Assembly: GCA_031289695.1 (NCBI GenBank)
Contig: JAITPA010000018.1
Location: forward strand, 1 to 37,150
Direction of reading: 5' to 3'
Source: Holosporales bacterium
GTDB lineage: Bacteria; Pseudomonadota; Alphaproteobacteria; RUG11792
Length of the DNA stretch: 37,150 nt
Shown one piece after another: positions 23,206-30,756 of the stretch. A program made the position numbers and the translations under genes. The notes beneath the pieces are model-generated. The model was not told the DNA's origin, made no database searches, and worked only from the letters and a program-made list of their open reading frames with translations. Position 1 is the stretch's first letter. Each line of letters starts with the position of its first letter.

Positions 23206-24822
23206 ATCGGAATTAATCGCGATAAACTGTTGATAGTCCGGATCAGATGATAACTCAGCATGCGAACCAAATATGGTTTTCTTGATCCCTAAATACAAGA
23301 TTTTGTCAGAGTTAATTGCTAGCATTGGTTTTCCGGTTATAACGATGACAGTCTTCCTTTTAGCCATGTGTTTGACTATGTCAAAAAATATCTGCTCATT
23401 TTCCTCCGATTCAAAGAATGCTGGCTCTTCAATGAGCACAATTTTTGGCCTTCGTATTGCTATCCTCGCCATCTGAAGCCTGAATAAGATTTCCTGTGGA
23501 ATAGCAACATCTCCATCTGCATCAAAAAGTTCTCTATCCAAAAATGCCTCCAACCCAACATTGTATGCGACGTTTTGGATTTTTGCATAGTCGCCAATCA
23601 GCATAGCAATGTTGTCAAAAATTGTTCCGTCAATAAGTCCAAAATCTTCATTAAAAATTCCTATTGCACTTCTAATCGAATTAATTCTAATGTTCTCGAT
23701 ATGAGAGCCGGCAATATAAATTTTCCCAGATTGTGGTTTGTGAAATCTCAAAACTAAATCAAAAATATAATGTCCGTCTTTAAGGTTTTCTCCAGTGATA
23801 GCGACGAATTCCCCCGGCAAAACCGCAAAAGAAAGATCTTCAAAAACAGGCCTGTCCGACAATTTTGCCGGATCTTGAAAATAGATTCCATGGAACGTTA
23901 GAAACAAATTATCTGTATCCAATTGTTTCAGTGTTTGCTCGTTAGAATAAATATCCGTTTTATACTTAGTGATATCATTAAGTTTAATTTTCTTTATTTT
24001 GGAAAATCTAAAAATTGATATCAAAAACATCACGAAAAAGAAAATACAACAAAAAAATAATACCTCAACATTTGTAATGTTGAGTACATTTTCTGTAGCG
24101 TATTCCGAATCGACTACGTATAGAAAGCAGATGAATACGAATAGAAGACAGATATATGCGAAAGATTTCCACACACATCTGATCAATCTGTTCCGTACCA
24201 AGGATATTGCAGAAGTTTCCTGCTTATTGAGTCTGTCTAAGATGAATTTTTCAGATCCAAAGTACTGGATTCCATTTGAGGCAGAGGCAATGTTTTTTAT
24301 CATGTCGCTAAATGTTGTGTCGCTGGATTTTATGTTACATAGATCTATCACTTCATTGGCTGTTTTTATCACAACAACTGATATGAAGCATGAAATTAAC
24401 AGCGCAATCCAGGAGTCGCAATTATGATAAGTGCAAATACCAGATACGACAAGAAACGACAGTAGAAATGGAATTGAAAATCCAAGTAGTTCGAAACGAC
24501 AATCTTCATAAAAAGCAAAATCTTCAATCGTTCTATTTGTCACAGCACGTATTTCTTCTGGCTGAACTTCCAAATTACAGGTGTTAATTACATTTTTCGT
24601 GAACTCTATTAAGTTATTTCTAGTCCAATTTTTAATAACAAGTATGGAATAGTACCAAGAAAGAACGAAAAATATCGCTGCAAAGAAGATGCATGATATT
24701 AGGCTGAAGAAATACAGAGGCGGCGATTCTTGAAAAAATCCTCCGCAAAAAATACAGTAAACAAAGCCAGACGATAGTAAAGCTGAAAACGCATATGCGA
24801 CGAAACCGCTAGAGATGGACAT
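23197..24822 (-). CDS. ABC-exporter-like protein with degenerate ATPase motifs
   Basis: By architecture this is a half-size ABC exporter: about six membrane segments in residues 8-272 and a nucleotide-binding-like domain from about 300 to 541. Yet each nucleotide motif is altered. The Walker A site reads GENLKDGHY (about 344-352) and has no Lys-Ser/Thr. The Q-loop region reads FNEDFGLIDGTI with Glu in place of Gln. The LSGGQ signature is replaced by AIPQEILFRLQMARI. Walker B ends IVLIEEP, with Glu for the usual Asp, and the switch histidine region reads VITGKP. The frame is intact over 541 codons. It may be a pseudo-ATPase partner of another subunit, a protein with a different role, or an early decay product. 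The divergent gene at 24933 encodes an ABC-2 permease. Confidence 0.85.
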   Translation of the reverse strand: MSISSGFVAYAFSALLSSGFVYCIFCGGFFQESPPLYFFSLISCIFFAAIFFVLSWYYSILVIKNWTRNNLIEFTKNVINTCNLEVQPEEIRAVTNRTIEDFAFYEDCRFELLGFSIPFLLSFLVVSGICTYHNCDSWIALLISCFISVVVIKTANEVIDLCNIKSSDTTFSDMIKNIASASNGIQYFGSEKFILDRLNKQETSAISLVRNRLIRCVWKSFAYICLLFVFICFLYVVDSEYATENVLNITNVEVLFFCCIFFFVMFLISIFRFSKIKKIKLNDITKYKTDIYSNEQTLKQLDTDNLFLTFHGIYFQDPAKLSDRPVFEDLSFAVLPGEFVAITGENLKDGHYIFDLVLRFHKPQSGKIYIAGSHIENIRINSIRSAIGIFNEDFGLIDGTIFDNIAMLIGDYAKIQNVAYNVGLEAFLDRELFDADGDVAIPQEILFRLQMARIAIRRPKIVLIEEPAFFESEENEQIFFDIVKHMAKRKTVIVITGKPMLAINSDKILYLGIKKTIFGSHAELSSDPDYQQFIAINSDLD

Positions 24823-24932
24823 TTAATTCACCTAAGATCAAAGATAACATGAAACGCAAACTGTAGTAAATTCTCTACTTATTGTATATAATTCTTAGTG
24901 TGGCCCCGTCAACAAACAATTTAAAAAAATAA

Positions 24933-26045
24933 ATGTTATTTACCGGAGTGAGCGCACTAATCAGGAAAGAGCTCCTGAATTTACTGAGGGATCCTAAAAG
25001 TGCTGGGATGATATTTTTTCCTATCATAATCTTTTTGACTCTCTTTGTTTTCGCAACAACGAAGGATGTTGAAAATTCCTGTGTTGTGATTTTTAATCAA
25101 GACAGAGGTATAGAGAGCACAGAACTGCTAGATAAGATGGTTAATACAAAAATTTTCAAAGAAACCATCTATACCTATAATGAAAAAGACTTCGAGAAAA
25201 GTATAAATTCAGAAAAAGCATTTATTGGAATCTTGATACCATCGAACTTTACAAAGAATACGTTAGTCGGAAAACAGGCTGATGTACAAATAGTGACCGA
25301 TGGCCGACGTACGAACGCAGCGATGATAGCCTATGGGTATCTATCTCAGATACTAACAGAATACCAAACTGCAGTCACAAGTCGATGGGCTAAAAAAATT
25401 CCAGAAATTTCAGTGAGAACTTGGTATAATCCAGATAAGGATCAAAAGTGGTTCTCAATAACAAACCTGATCTGCATCATAATCGTATCTCAGGCAGTGA
25501 TGCTTACTGCCCTTTCGATTGCAAGAGAAAAGGAAGAAGGAACGTTTGATCAGCTAATAGTAACTCCAATAAAACCACTTGGATTGTTGGTAGGCAAAAT
25601 AACTCCAAGCATAATAATCAGTATGTTTATGGGAGCCTGTATAATGTTCTGTGGAAATCTGTTATATGGAGTTCCAATAAATGGCAACCTGCTCCTTATG
25701 CTCTTTGCAATGACGGTATATGTAATCTCTGTTGTTGGAATCGGAGTTTGCATTGCGGCTTTTGCCAATACACAGCAACAAGCAATGCTTGGAACATTTA
25801 TTTTTCAAATGCCAATGACATCTTTGTCCGGCTTAATGTCTCCTGTTGAAGGCATCGAGAATCCAATCATGAAAATTTTCGCGAAGTGCAATCCCGTTAT
25901 GTATGGGAACAGACTCGTAAAAGGAATTATGCTCAAGGACATGACGATACATGATGCTCTAGAAAATATTATACCAATAATTTTCATTGGAATTATTGTT
26001 ATTACTATCGCGTCTATTGTATTTATGAAAAAACATAGAATATAA
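24933..26045 (+). CDS. ABC-2-type transporter permease (YhhJ/YbhR-like)
   Basis: This inner-membrane permease of the ABC-2 class would export a drug, lipid or polymer together with a separate ATPase. The 370-residue product has the typical layout. The N-terminus is RKELLNLLRDPKSAGMIFFP, entering the first helix. A periplasmic domain follows (about residues 45-175), then five C-terminal helices, including the family motif AREKEEGTFDQLIVTPIKP and the segment SGLMSPVEGIENPIMKIFAK near the end. Such permeases usually sit beside an ATPase gene and an HlyD-like gene; neither is here. The only nearby ABC protein is the degenerate one on the opposite strand. No clear ribosome-binding site precedes the ATG. 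Confidence 0.9.
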   Translation: MLFTGVSALIRKELLNLLRDPKSAGMIFFPIIIFLTLFVFATTKDVENSCVVIFNQDRGIESTELLDKMVNTKIFKETIYTYNEKDFEKSINSEKAFIGILIPSNFTKNTLVGKQADVQIVTDGRRTNAAMIAYGYLSQILTEYQTAVTSRWAKKIPEISVRTWYNPDKDQKWFSITNLICIIIVSQAVMLTALSIAREKEEGTFDQLIVTPIKPLGLLVGKITPSIIISMFMGACIMFCGNLLYGVPINGNLLLMLFAMTVYVISVVGIGVCIAAFANTQQQAMLGTFIFQMPMTSLSGLMSPVEGIENPIMKIFAKCNPVMYGNRLVKGIMLKDMTIHDALENIIPIIFIGIIVITIASIVFMKKHRI

Positions 26046-26088
26046 AAAATATAGAATTTGATAAATTAAGTATTTTTTAAGTATTTCC

Positions 26089-26097
26089 TGTTATCTT
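26089..26097 (+). promoter_or_regulatory. candidate extended -10 element for the small secreted protein
   Basis: TGTTATCTT fits an extended -10 box (TG-N-TATCTT). A transcription start near 26104 would favour translation from the ATG at 26129 over the in-frame TTG at 26102. No -35 box is apparent. Confidence 0.25.
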
Positions 26098-26128
26098 AAA
26101 GTTGGACATGATATTTTTTTTTGATGAA

Positions 26129-26503
26129 ATGCAGAAGAATCTAACAATTGCTACCGGTATCATTATCTGCGGCGGATTACTGGAAATATATGGTACAGCC
26201 ATATGTAGCGAAATAGCTGCGGTTAATGAACCACGACGGACGCGCTTTATAATTGATGCGGAGCGGCTCGCCAACAACTTACGAGAGAATAATGAGATAA
26301 TTGAACAACGCTACCATTTGGCAGAAATCCAAAATCCGGAAGTTGCTGCATTCTTTGGCGGGGGAGTATACATATTTCCTAAGCTCGAGATAATAAGCGA
26401 GCAGGGGTATCTGGAATACCTTTTTGGAGTTCAGCGAGAACAAACAAAGAAGTTAAACTCGTATATCGATTGCGGAATATATCTCTACGGAGAAATGAAG
26501 TAG
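26129..26503 (+). CDS. small secreted protein, function unknown
   Basis: I do not recognise a family. The frame is open from a TTG at 26102 and has ATGs at 26108 and 26129. I prefer 26129, since the product then begins with a plausible signal peptide (MQKNLTIATGIIICGGLLEI, ending near GTAICS), while the longer versions carry two acidic residues in the n-region. The mature part is about 100 residues, charged and helical (RRTRFIIDAERLANNLREN), with a short Gly/aromatic stretch FFGGGVYIF. It lies 39 bases before the M48 protease gene on the same strand. It could be a cofactor, substrate or inhibitor of that protease, but this is only context. Confidence 0.6.
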   Translation: MQKNLTIATGIIICGGLLEIYGTAICSEIAAVNEPRRTRFIIDAERLANNLRENNEIIEQRYHLAEIQNPEVAAFFGGGVYIFPKLEIISEQGYLEYLFGVQREQTKKLNSYIDCGIYLYGEMK

Positions 26504-26542
26504 AATGTAATAGTAAAAATCGAAGATGGCGGCAAGCGATGA

Positions 26543-27898
26543 GTGATCAAATTAGTTAAATTGCTAGCGGCGGTGTTCTTTGCACTTGTCACTACGTGTC
26601 ATTCAGGGCCTCTAGATGAATGTGAGTTGATGGATGACGAAACCGAAAGTCTTCTGATGGAAATCGTAGTTATGATCAAAGAAGCGCTCGAGTACCACAT
26701 TGACATCAACGTGTACATCCTATACAACCAGTCTCTTAACGCTGCGGCAACACAAAGCGGTGATATAGTGGTTAACGCTGGCGTGTTCTTGCAATGCGAT
26801 GACGTCTATGAGCTAATTGCTATCTTGGCACATGAGGTGGGGCATATAGCAGGCGCTCATATTGCAACATTTATCGCTGGACAGGGGGATCGTGCGAGAC
26901 ACGGGCTTGTTGCGACGCTGATAGGAGCAGCTGCCGCTATTGCTGCCGGTAATCCAGCCCCGCTGATTGCCGGAACGGCGGGTGGCTCATCGATCATGAT
27001 GGGAACCACTTTTAGGGAGCTTCGGAAAAGGGAAAATATAGCGGATACAAAAGCCGCTCAGGCCATAATTGCTTTAGGGTGGGAAATGGTATTTCCTGGA
27101 TGTGTATCTCTTCATGAAAAGCTGTCTCGAAATTCTGGAGGAATTTATAATGTATACCTATCGACACACCCTCTCCCACAAGACCGAATCGATAAATACA
27201 AGAAGTACACACGGGATAGTGAGGGAAAGACGTGGACGCAAAAAGTACAAAGTCTAATGGCGAGGTTTCAAAGGAAATTTGCGATTTTGAAACACAAAAT
27301 AAGAGCTCTGGTTTTGCCGGTCGATACATTATCCGCCATGTACGCGAGGGCCGAGGACTTTGGCGAACGATACGCAAAAGCGATAACTTTCTATAGAGCC
27401 CACAAATACGAGAGCGCCTCAACAACTATCGACGGTTTGGTAGAAAAAGCGGACCAAGCGGATGTTGGATACTTGATGGAAATCAAAGCGATGAGTTTAG
27501 CTTGCATGAAAAAATTAGCTGTAGCTGCAAGTACTTGCTGGACTATATTGGTGGACGATAAACCAACGAAGGTACACAGGGATCTAGGTTTGATCTACGC
27601 GCATGCCGTCGTGGAGGGCAAGTTAAAAAACCACGCCTCTCAAGCAATCAAAGTTCTTAGTAGGATCAACGCAGTAAAGGGTGACGACGTATCGGTAATC
27701 TCCGAACTTGGTGCGTTACATTTCATGTCTGGGGATACCGATAAAGCAAGCTTGTGTGCAGCGAAAGTAAGCAGTCTATTGGGAGATCCTAAAACAGCAA
27801 TCTTCCATGCGGAAAAAGCAGCCAAATCAACTAATGAGGTAGTTAAACGAAACGCCAAAGATATCTCATCATCGCAAAAAGAACTGATCGATGACTAA
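26543..27898 (+). CDS. exported M48-family zinc metalloprotease with TPR-like C-terminus (BepA-like)
   Basis: This is a periplasmic or secreted zinc protease of the Ste24/BepA type, a group that includes proteases acting on misassembled outer-membrane proteins. The 451-residue product starts at GTG 26543 with a signal peptide (MIKLVKLLAAVFFALVTTCHS). The catalytic motif HEVGH is at about residues 97-101, followed by a Gly/Ala-rich segment (GLVATLIGAAAAIAAGNPAP). The likely third zinc ligand is Glu164 in RENIADTKA. STHPLPQDRI is the usual M48 marker after the active site. Residues of about 265-450 are helical pairs like tetratricopeptide repeats. A small secreted protein gene lies 39 bases upstream, so the two may be cotranscribed. 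gyrA follows. Confidence 0.92.
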   Translation: MIKLVKLLAAVFFALVTTCHSGPLDECELMDDETESLLMEIVVMIKEALEYHIDINVYILYNQSLNAAATQSGDIVVNAGVFLQCDDVYELIAILAHEVGHIAGAHIATFIAGQGDRARHGLVATLIGAAAAIAAGNPAPLIAGTAGGSSIMMGTTFRELRKRENIADTKAAQAIIALGWEMVFPGCVSLHEKLSRNSGGIYNVYLSTHPLPQDRIDKYKKYTRDSEGKTWTQKVQSLMARFQRKFAILKHKIRALVLPVDTLSAMYARAEDFGERYAKAITFYRAHKYESASTTIDGLVEKADQADVGYLMEIKAMSLACMKKLAVAASTCWTILVDDKPTKVHRDLGLIYAHAVVEGKLKNHASQAIKVLSRINAVKGDDVSVISELGALHFMSGDTDKASLCAAKVSSLLGDPKTAIFHAEKAAKSTNEVVKRNAKDISSSQKELIDD

Positions 27899-27937
27899 CG
27901 AAGTGAATTCTTTATTTATGCTGGTGACGGCGTGTTG

Positions 27938-27946
27938 TGATACAAT
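27938..27946 (+). promoter_or_regulatory. candidate extended -10 element for gyrA
   Basis: TGATACAAT is an extended -10 match. A start near 27953 would leave about 24 bases before the gyrA ATG. The region 17 bases upstream does not resemble TTGACA. Confidence 0.35.
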
Positions 27947-27976
27947 CTAGCATCGTACCTCATATCTTACTGACTC

Positions 27977-30622
27977 ATGGAAAAATTGACAAACGTAGTG
28001 GTAGTTCCTATCGAGGAAGAAGTCCAGAATTCTTATCTTGATTACGCGATGAGCGTTATAGTCTCTAGGGCGCTTCCAGATGTTCGAGATGGCCTAAAAC
28101 CTGTTCATCGACGGATCATTTACGCAATGAATGAAACAGGAAATCACTATAACAAACCATACAGAAAGTCTGCAAGGGTGGTTGGAGAGGTGATGGGAAA
28201 ATACCATCCCCATGGTGACGCTGCTATATACGATACAATGGTGCGACTTGCTCAAGATTTCAGCTTAAGGGTCCCTCTTGTCGATGGCCAGGGTAACTTT
28301 GGGTCAATGGATGGAGATTCTGCAGCGGCCCCTAGGTACACAGAAGCCAGAATGACTCATATAGCCCATGAGCTAGTGGCAGACATAGATGACGATACCG
28401 TAAACTTCAGGCCGAACTACGATAGTACGATAATGGAACCATCCGTTCTTCCGGCAAAATTTCCCAATTTGCTAGTAAATGGAACCGGGGGTATAGCGGT
28501 TGGTATGGCAACCTACATTCCAACCCATAACTTGGGAGAAGTGATAGATGCTTGCTGCGCCGTTATCGATAATCCAGAAATAACGACAGATGAGCTGATG
28601 AGCTACGTACCAGGACCAGATCTCCCAACCGGCGGGATAATCATGGGAAGCTCCGGGGTAAGATCCGCCTTTGAAACAGGGAGAGGATCAGTCGTAGTGA
28701 GATCCAAAACGAGTATCACGAAAGACCAAGGTGAAAGAGAAACAATAATAGTTCATGAAATTCCGTACCAAGTTAACAAAGCCAAGCTCGTCGAAAAAAT
28801 TGCGCTTCTAGTCAAAGATAAGACGGTTGAGGGCATAAGCGACATCAGAGATGAATCAAATAAAGATGGCGTTAGAATAGTTATTGAATTGAAAAAAGAT
28901 GCTATTGGCGAAGTAATTTTAAATCAATTATTTAAATTTACTCAATTGCAAACGAGTCTTGGATATAATATGCTTGCCCTTGTTAAGAATAGACCAGTTA
29001 AACTATCTTTTCGCGGTATCATTGATAATTTCGTTGAATTTAGGCGTGAAGTTATTACAAGGCGAAGTAAATTTAATCTAAAAAAAAGTCGAGAGAAGGC
29101 GCATATTTTGCTTGGATTCGCAGTATCCATTGCGAACATAGATAGGGTCATTGAAATAATAAGACAGGCGCTTGATAGACAAGAGGCAAAAGACGGTCTA
29201 ATGGCAGAAGTATTTAATGCCGAGAGTATTGAATCTATGCTGAAATTAGTTGATAGCTTTTCAGACAATGCAAAGTCTTACAGGTTATCTGAGGAGCAGG
29301 CAAACGCGATTTTGGACTTAAGATTGCATAGATTAACAGGGCTCGAAAGAGACAAGATTCAAAAGGATTTAAGCGAGGTTACTGATCAGATAAACAATCT
29401 GCTGTCTATCTTAGGCTCGAGAGAAAGGATCACAAAAATTATTAAATCAGAAATGTTGGACATTAAAGAAAAATACGACACTCCAAGACTTACGCAGATA
29501 GATCAGATATTTGAAAATGTTGAAGATGAGGATTTAATTCAACGCGAAGATATGGTTGTTACAAATACTCTCGGTGGCTACATTAAGAGAGTCCCACTTT
29601 CGACATATAGAGCTCAAAGAAGAGGAGGTCGTGGTCGAAATGGAATGGATACAAAAGAGGAAGACATTGTGCAGGAGGTGATAATTGCCAATACCCACGA
29701 TGAAATTCTGTTCTTTTCGTCAATCGGCAAAGTCTATAAAATGAAAGTCTACAAATTACCGATTGGGTCTGCAACGTCAAAGGGCAGGGCACTCGTTAAC
29801 ATGCTGCCAATAGAGGAAAAAGAAAACATTTCAACGATATTGATTGTGCGCAAAGATGATGAACTTTTGGCAGAAAAGACATTAGTGTTTGCTACGTCAT
29901 TTGGAAATGTGAGGCGAAACAAATTTGAAGATTTTGCAAGCATACAATCGAATGGCAAAAGAGCTATATCTCTAGATGATTGCGAAAAACTGGTTGGCGT
30001 AGAGTTAGCTTCTCTGGATTCCGATGTATTCATCTCAACAAAAAATGGAATATGCAACAGGTTTTCAGCAGGCGACATTCGTGTTTTTGTCGGCAGATCG
30101 TCGAATGGAGTTAGAGGGATAAAACTTAAATCAGGTGATGAAGTGATGTCAATTTCGGTGCTTGATAAATGGGATATGGATAATCTCGATGATCGCGAAG
30201 AATACTTTAAAAATGCCGATAAATTGAGAAAACTTGTTCAGAAGGGCAAGTTACAGTGCAGTGGATTGATAGAGGATAAAATGACAACTCTTGCTAGAAA
30301 AGAGAAATTCGTTTTGACAGTGACCGAAAATGGGTTTGGAAAAGTATCATCACTTTACGACTATAGATCAACAAGTAGGGGAACTCAGGGCTTTACAAAT
30401 ATATCAATAACAGCAAAAAATGGAAAAGTCGTTGCGTCTTTCCCAGTTGATTTCGAAACACATATCATGATGATAACAAACAATGGAAGAATCATGAGAT
30501 GCTCTGTTGAAGAGATCAGAATTACAAGAAGGGCATCTCAGGGAGTTATACTGCTCAGGCTAAACGCAGGAGAAGTTATTACATCTGTTTCATTGATCGA
30601 TGAAATGCAAGAAGATCAATAA
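27977..30622 (+). CDS. gyrA: DNA gyrase subunit A
   Basis: GyrA is the breakage-reunion subunit of gyrase, which introduces negative supercoils with GyrB. The 881-residue product has the N-terminal topoisomerase core, starting SYLDYAMSVIVSRALPDVRD, with the catalytic tyrosine at residue 121 (AAPRYTEARM). The GyrA box QRRGGRG is at the start of the C-terminal beta-pinwheel, which tells it from ParC. In the quinolone-determining region, HPHGDAAIYDT carries Ala82 where E. coli has Ser83, while Asp86 matches Asp87. Ala at this place is known in some alphaproteobacteria with lower quinolone susceptibility. The first 880 bases of the gene look richer in G+C than the rest. gyrB is not in the window. 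Confidence 0.97.
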   Translation: MEKLTNVVVVPIEEEVQNSYLDYAMSVIVSRALPDVRDGLKPVHRRIIYAMNETGNHYNKPYRKSARVVGEVMGKYHPHGDAAIYDTMVRLAQDFSLRVPLVDGQGNFGSMDGDSAAAPRYTEARMTHIAHELVADIDDDTVNFRPNYDSTIMEPSVLPAKFPNLLVNGTGGIAVGMATYIPTHNLGEVIDACCAVIDNPEITTDELMSYVPGPDLPTGGIIMGSSGVRSAFETGRGSVVVRSKTSITKDQGERETIIVHEIPYQVNKAKLVEKIALLVKDKTVEGISDIRDESNKDGVRIVIELKKDAIGEVILNQLFKFTQLQTSLGYNMLALVKNRPVKLSFRGIIDNFVEFRREVITRRSKFNLKKSREKAHILLGFAVSIANIDRVIEIIRQALDRQEAKDGLMAEVFNAESIESMLKLVDSFSDNAKSYRLSEEQANAILDLRLHRLTGLERDKIQKDLSEVTDQINNLLSILGSRERITKIIKSEMLDIKEKYDTPRLTQIDQIFENVEDEDLIQREDMVVTNTLGGYIKRVPLSTYRAQRRGGRGRNGMDTKEEDIVQEVIIANTHDEILFFSSIGKVYKMKVYKLPIGSATSKGRALVNMLPIEEKENISTILIVRKDDELLAEKTLVFATSFGNVRRNKFEDFASIQSNGKRAISLDDCEKLVGVELASLDSDVFISTKNGICNRFSAGDIRVFVGRSSNGVRGIKLKSGDEVMSISVLDKWDMDNLDDREEYFKNADKLRKLVQKGKLQCSGLIEDKMTTLARKEKFVLTVTENGFGKVSSLYDYRSTSRGTQGFTNISITAKNGKVVASFPVDFETHIMMITNNGRIMRCSVEEIRITRRASQGVILLRLNAGEVITSVSLIDEMQEDQ

Positions 30623-30722
30623 AATAATTTGTTAACATGCTTTTATATAACATAGAATATTTGGCAATATAAGTTCCATTATGATTTTTCGTTAACGGAT
30701 TATTAATCTTTTTTATTTAACC

Positions 30723-30728
30723 TATACT
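30723..30728 (+). promoter_or_regulatory. candidate -10 box for the patatin-like secreted protein
   Basis: TATACT lies 29 bases before the chosen ATG at 30757 in a very AT-rich gap after gyrA. No convincing -35 box is seen. Confidence 0.3.
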
Positions 30729-30756
30729 TGAGAGCAGCTTATTGGTAGGAAACGTT

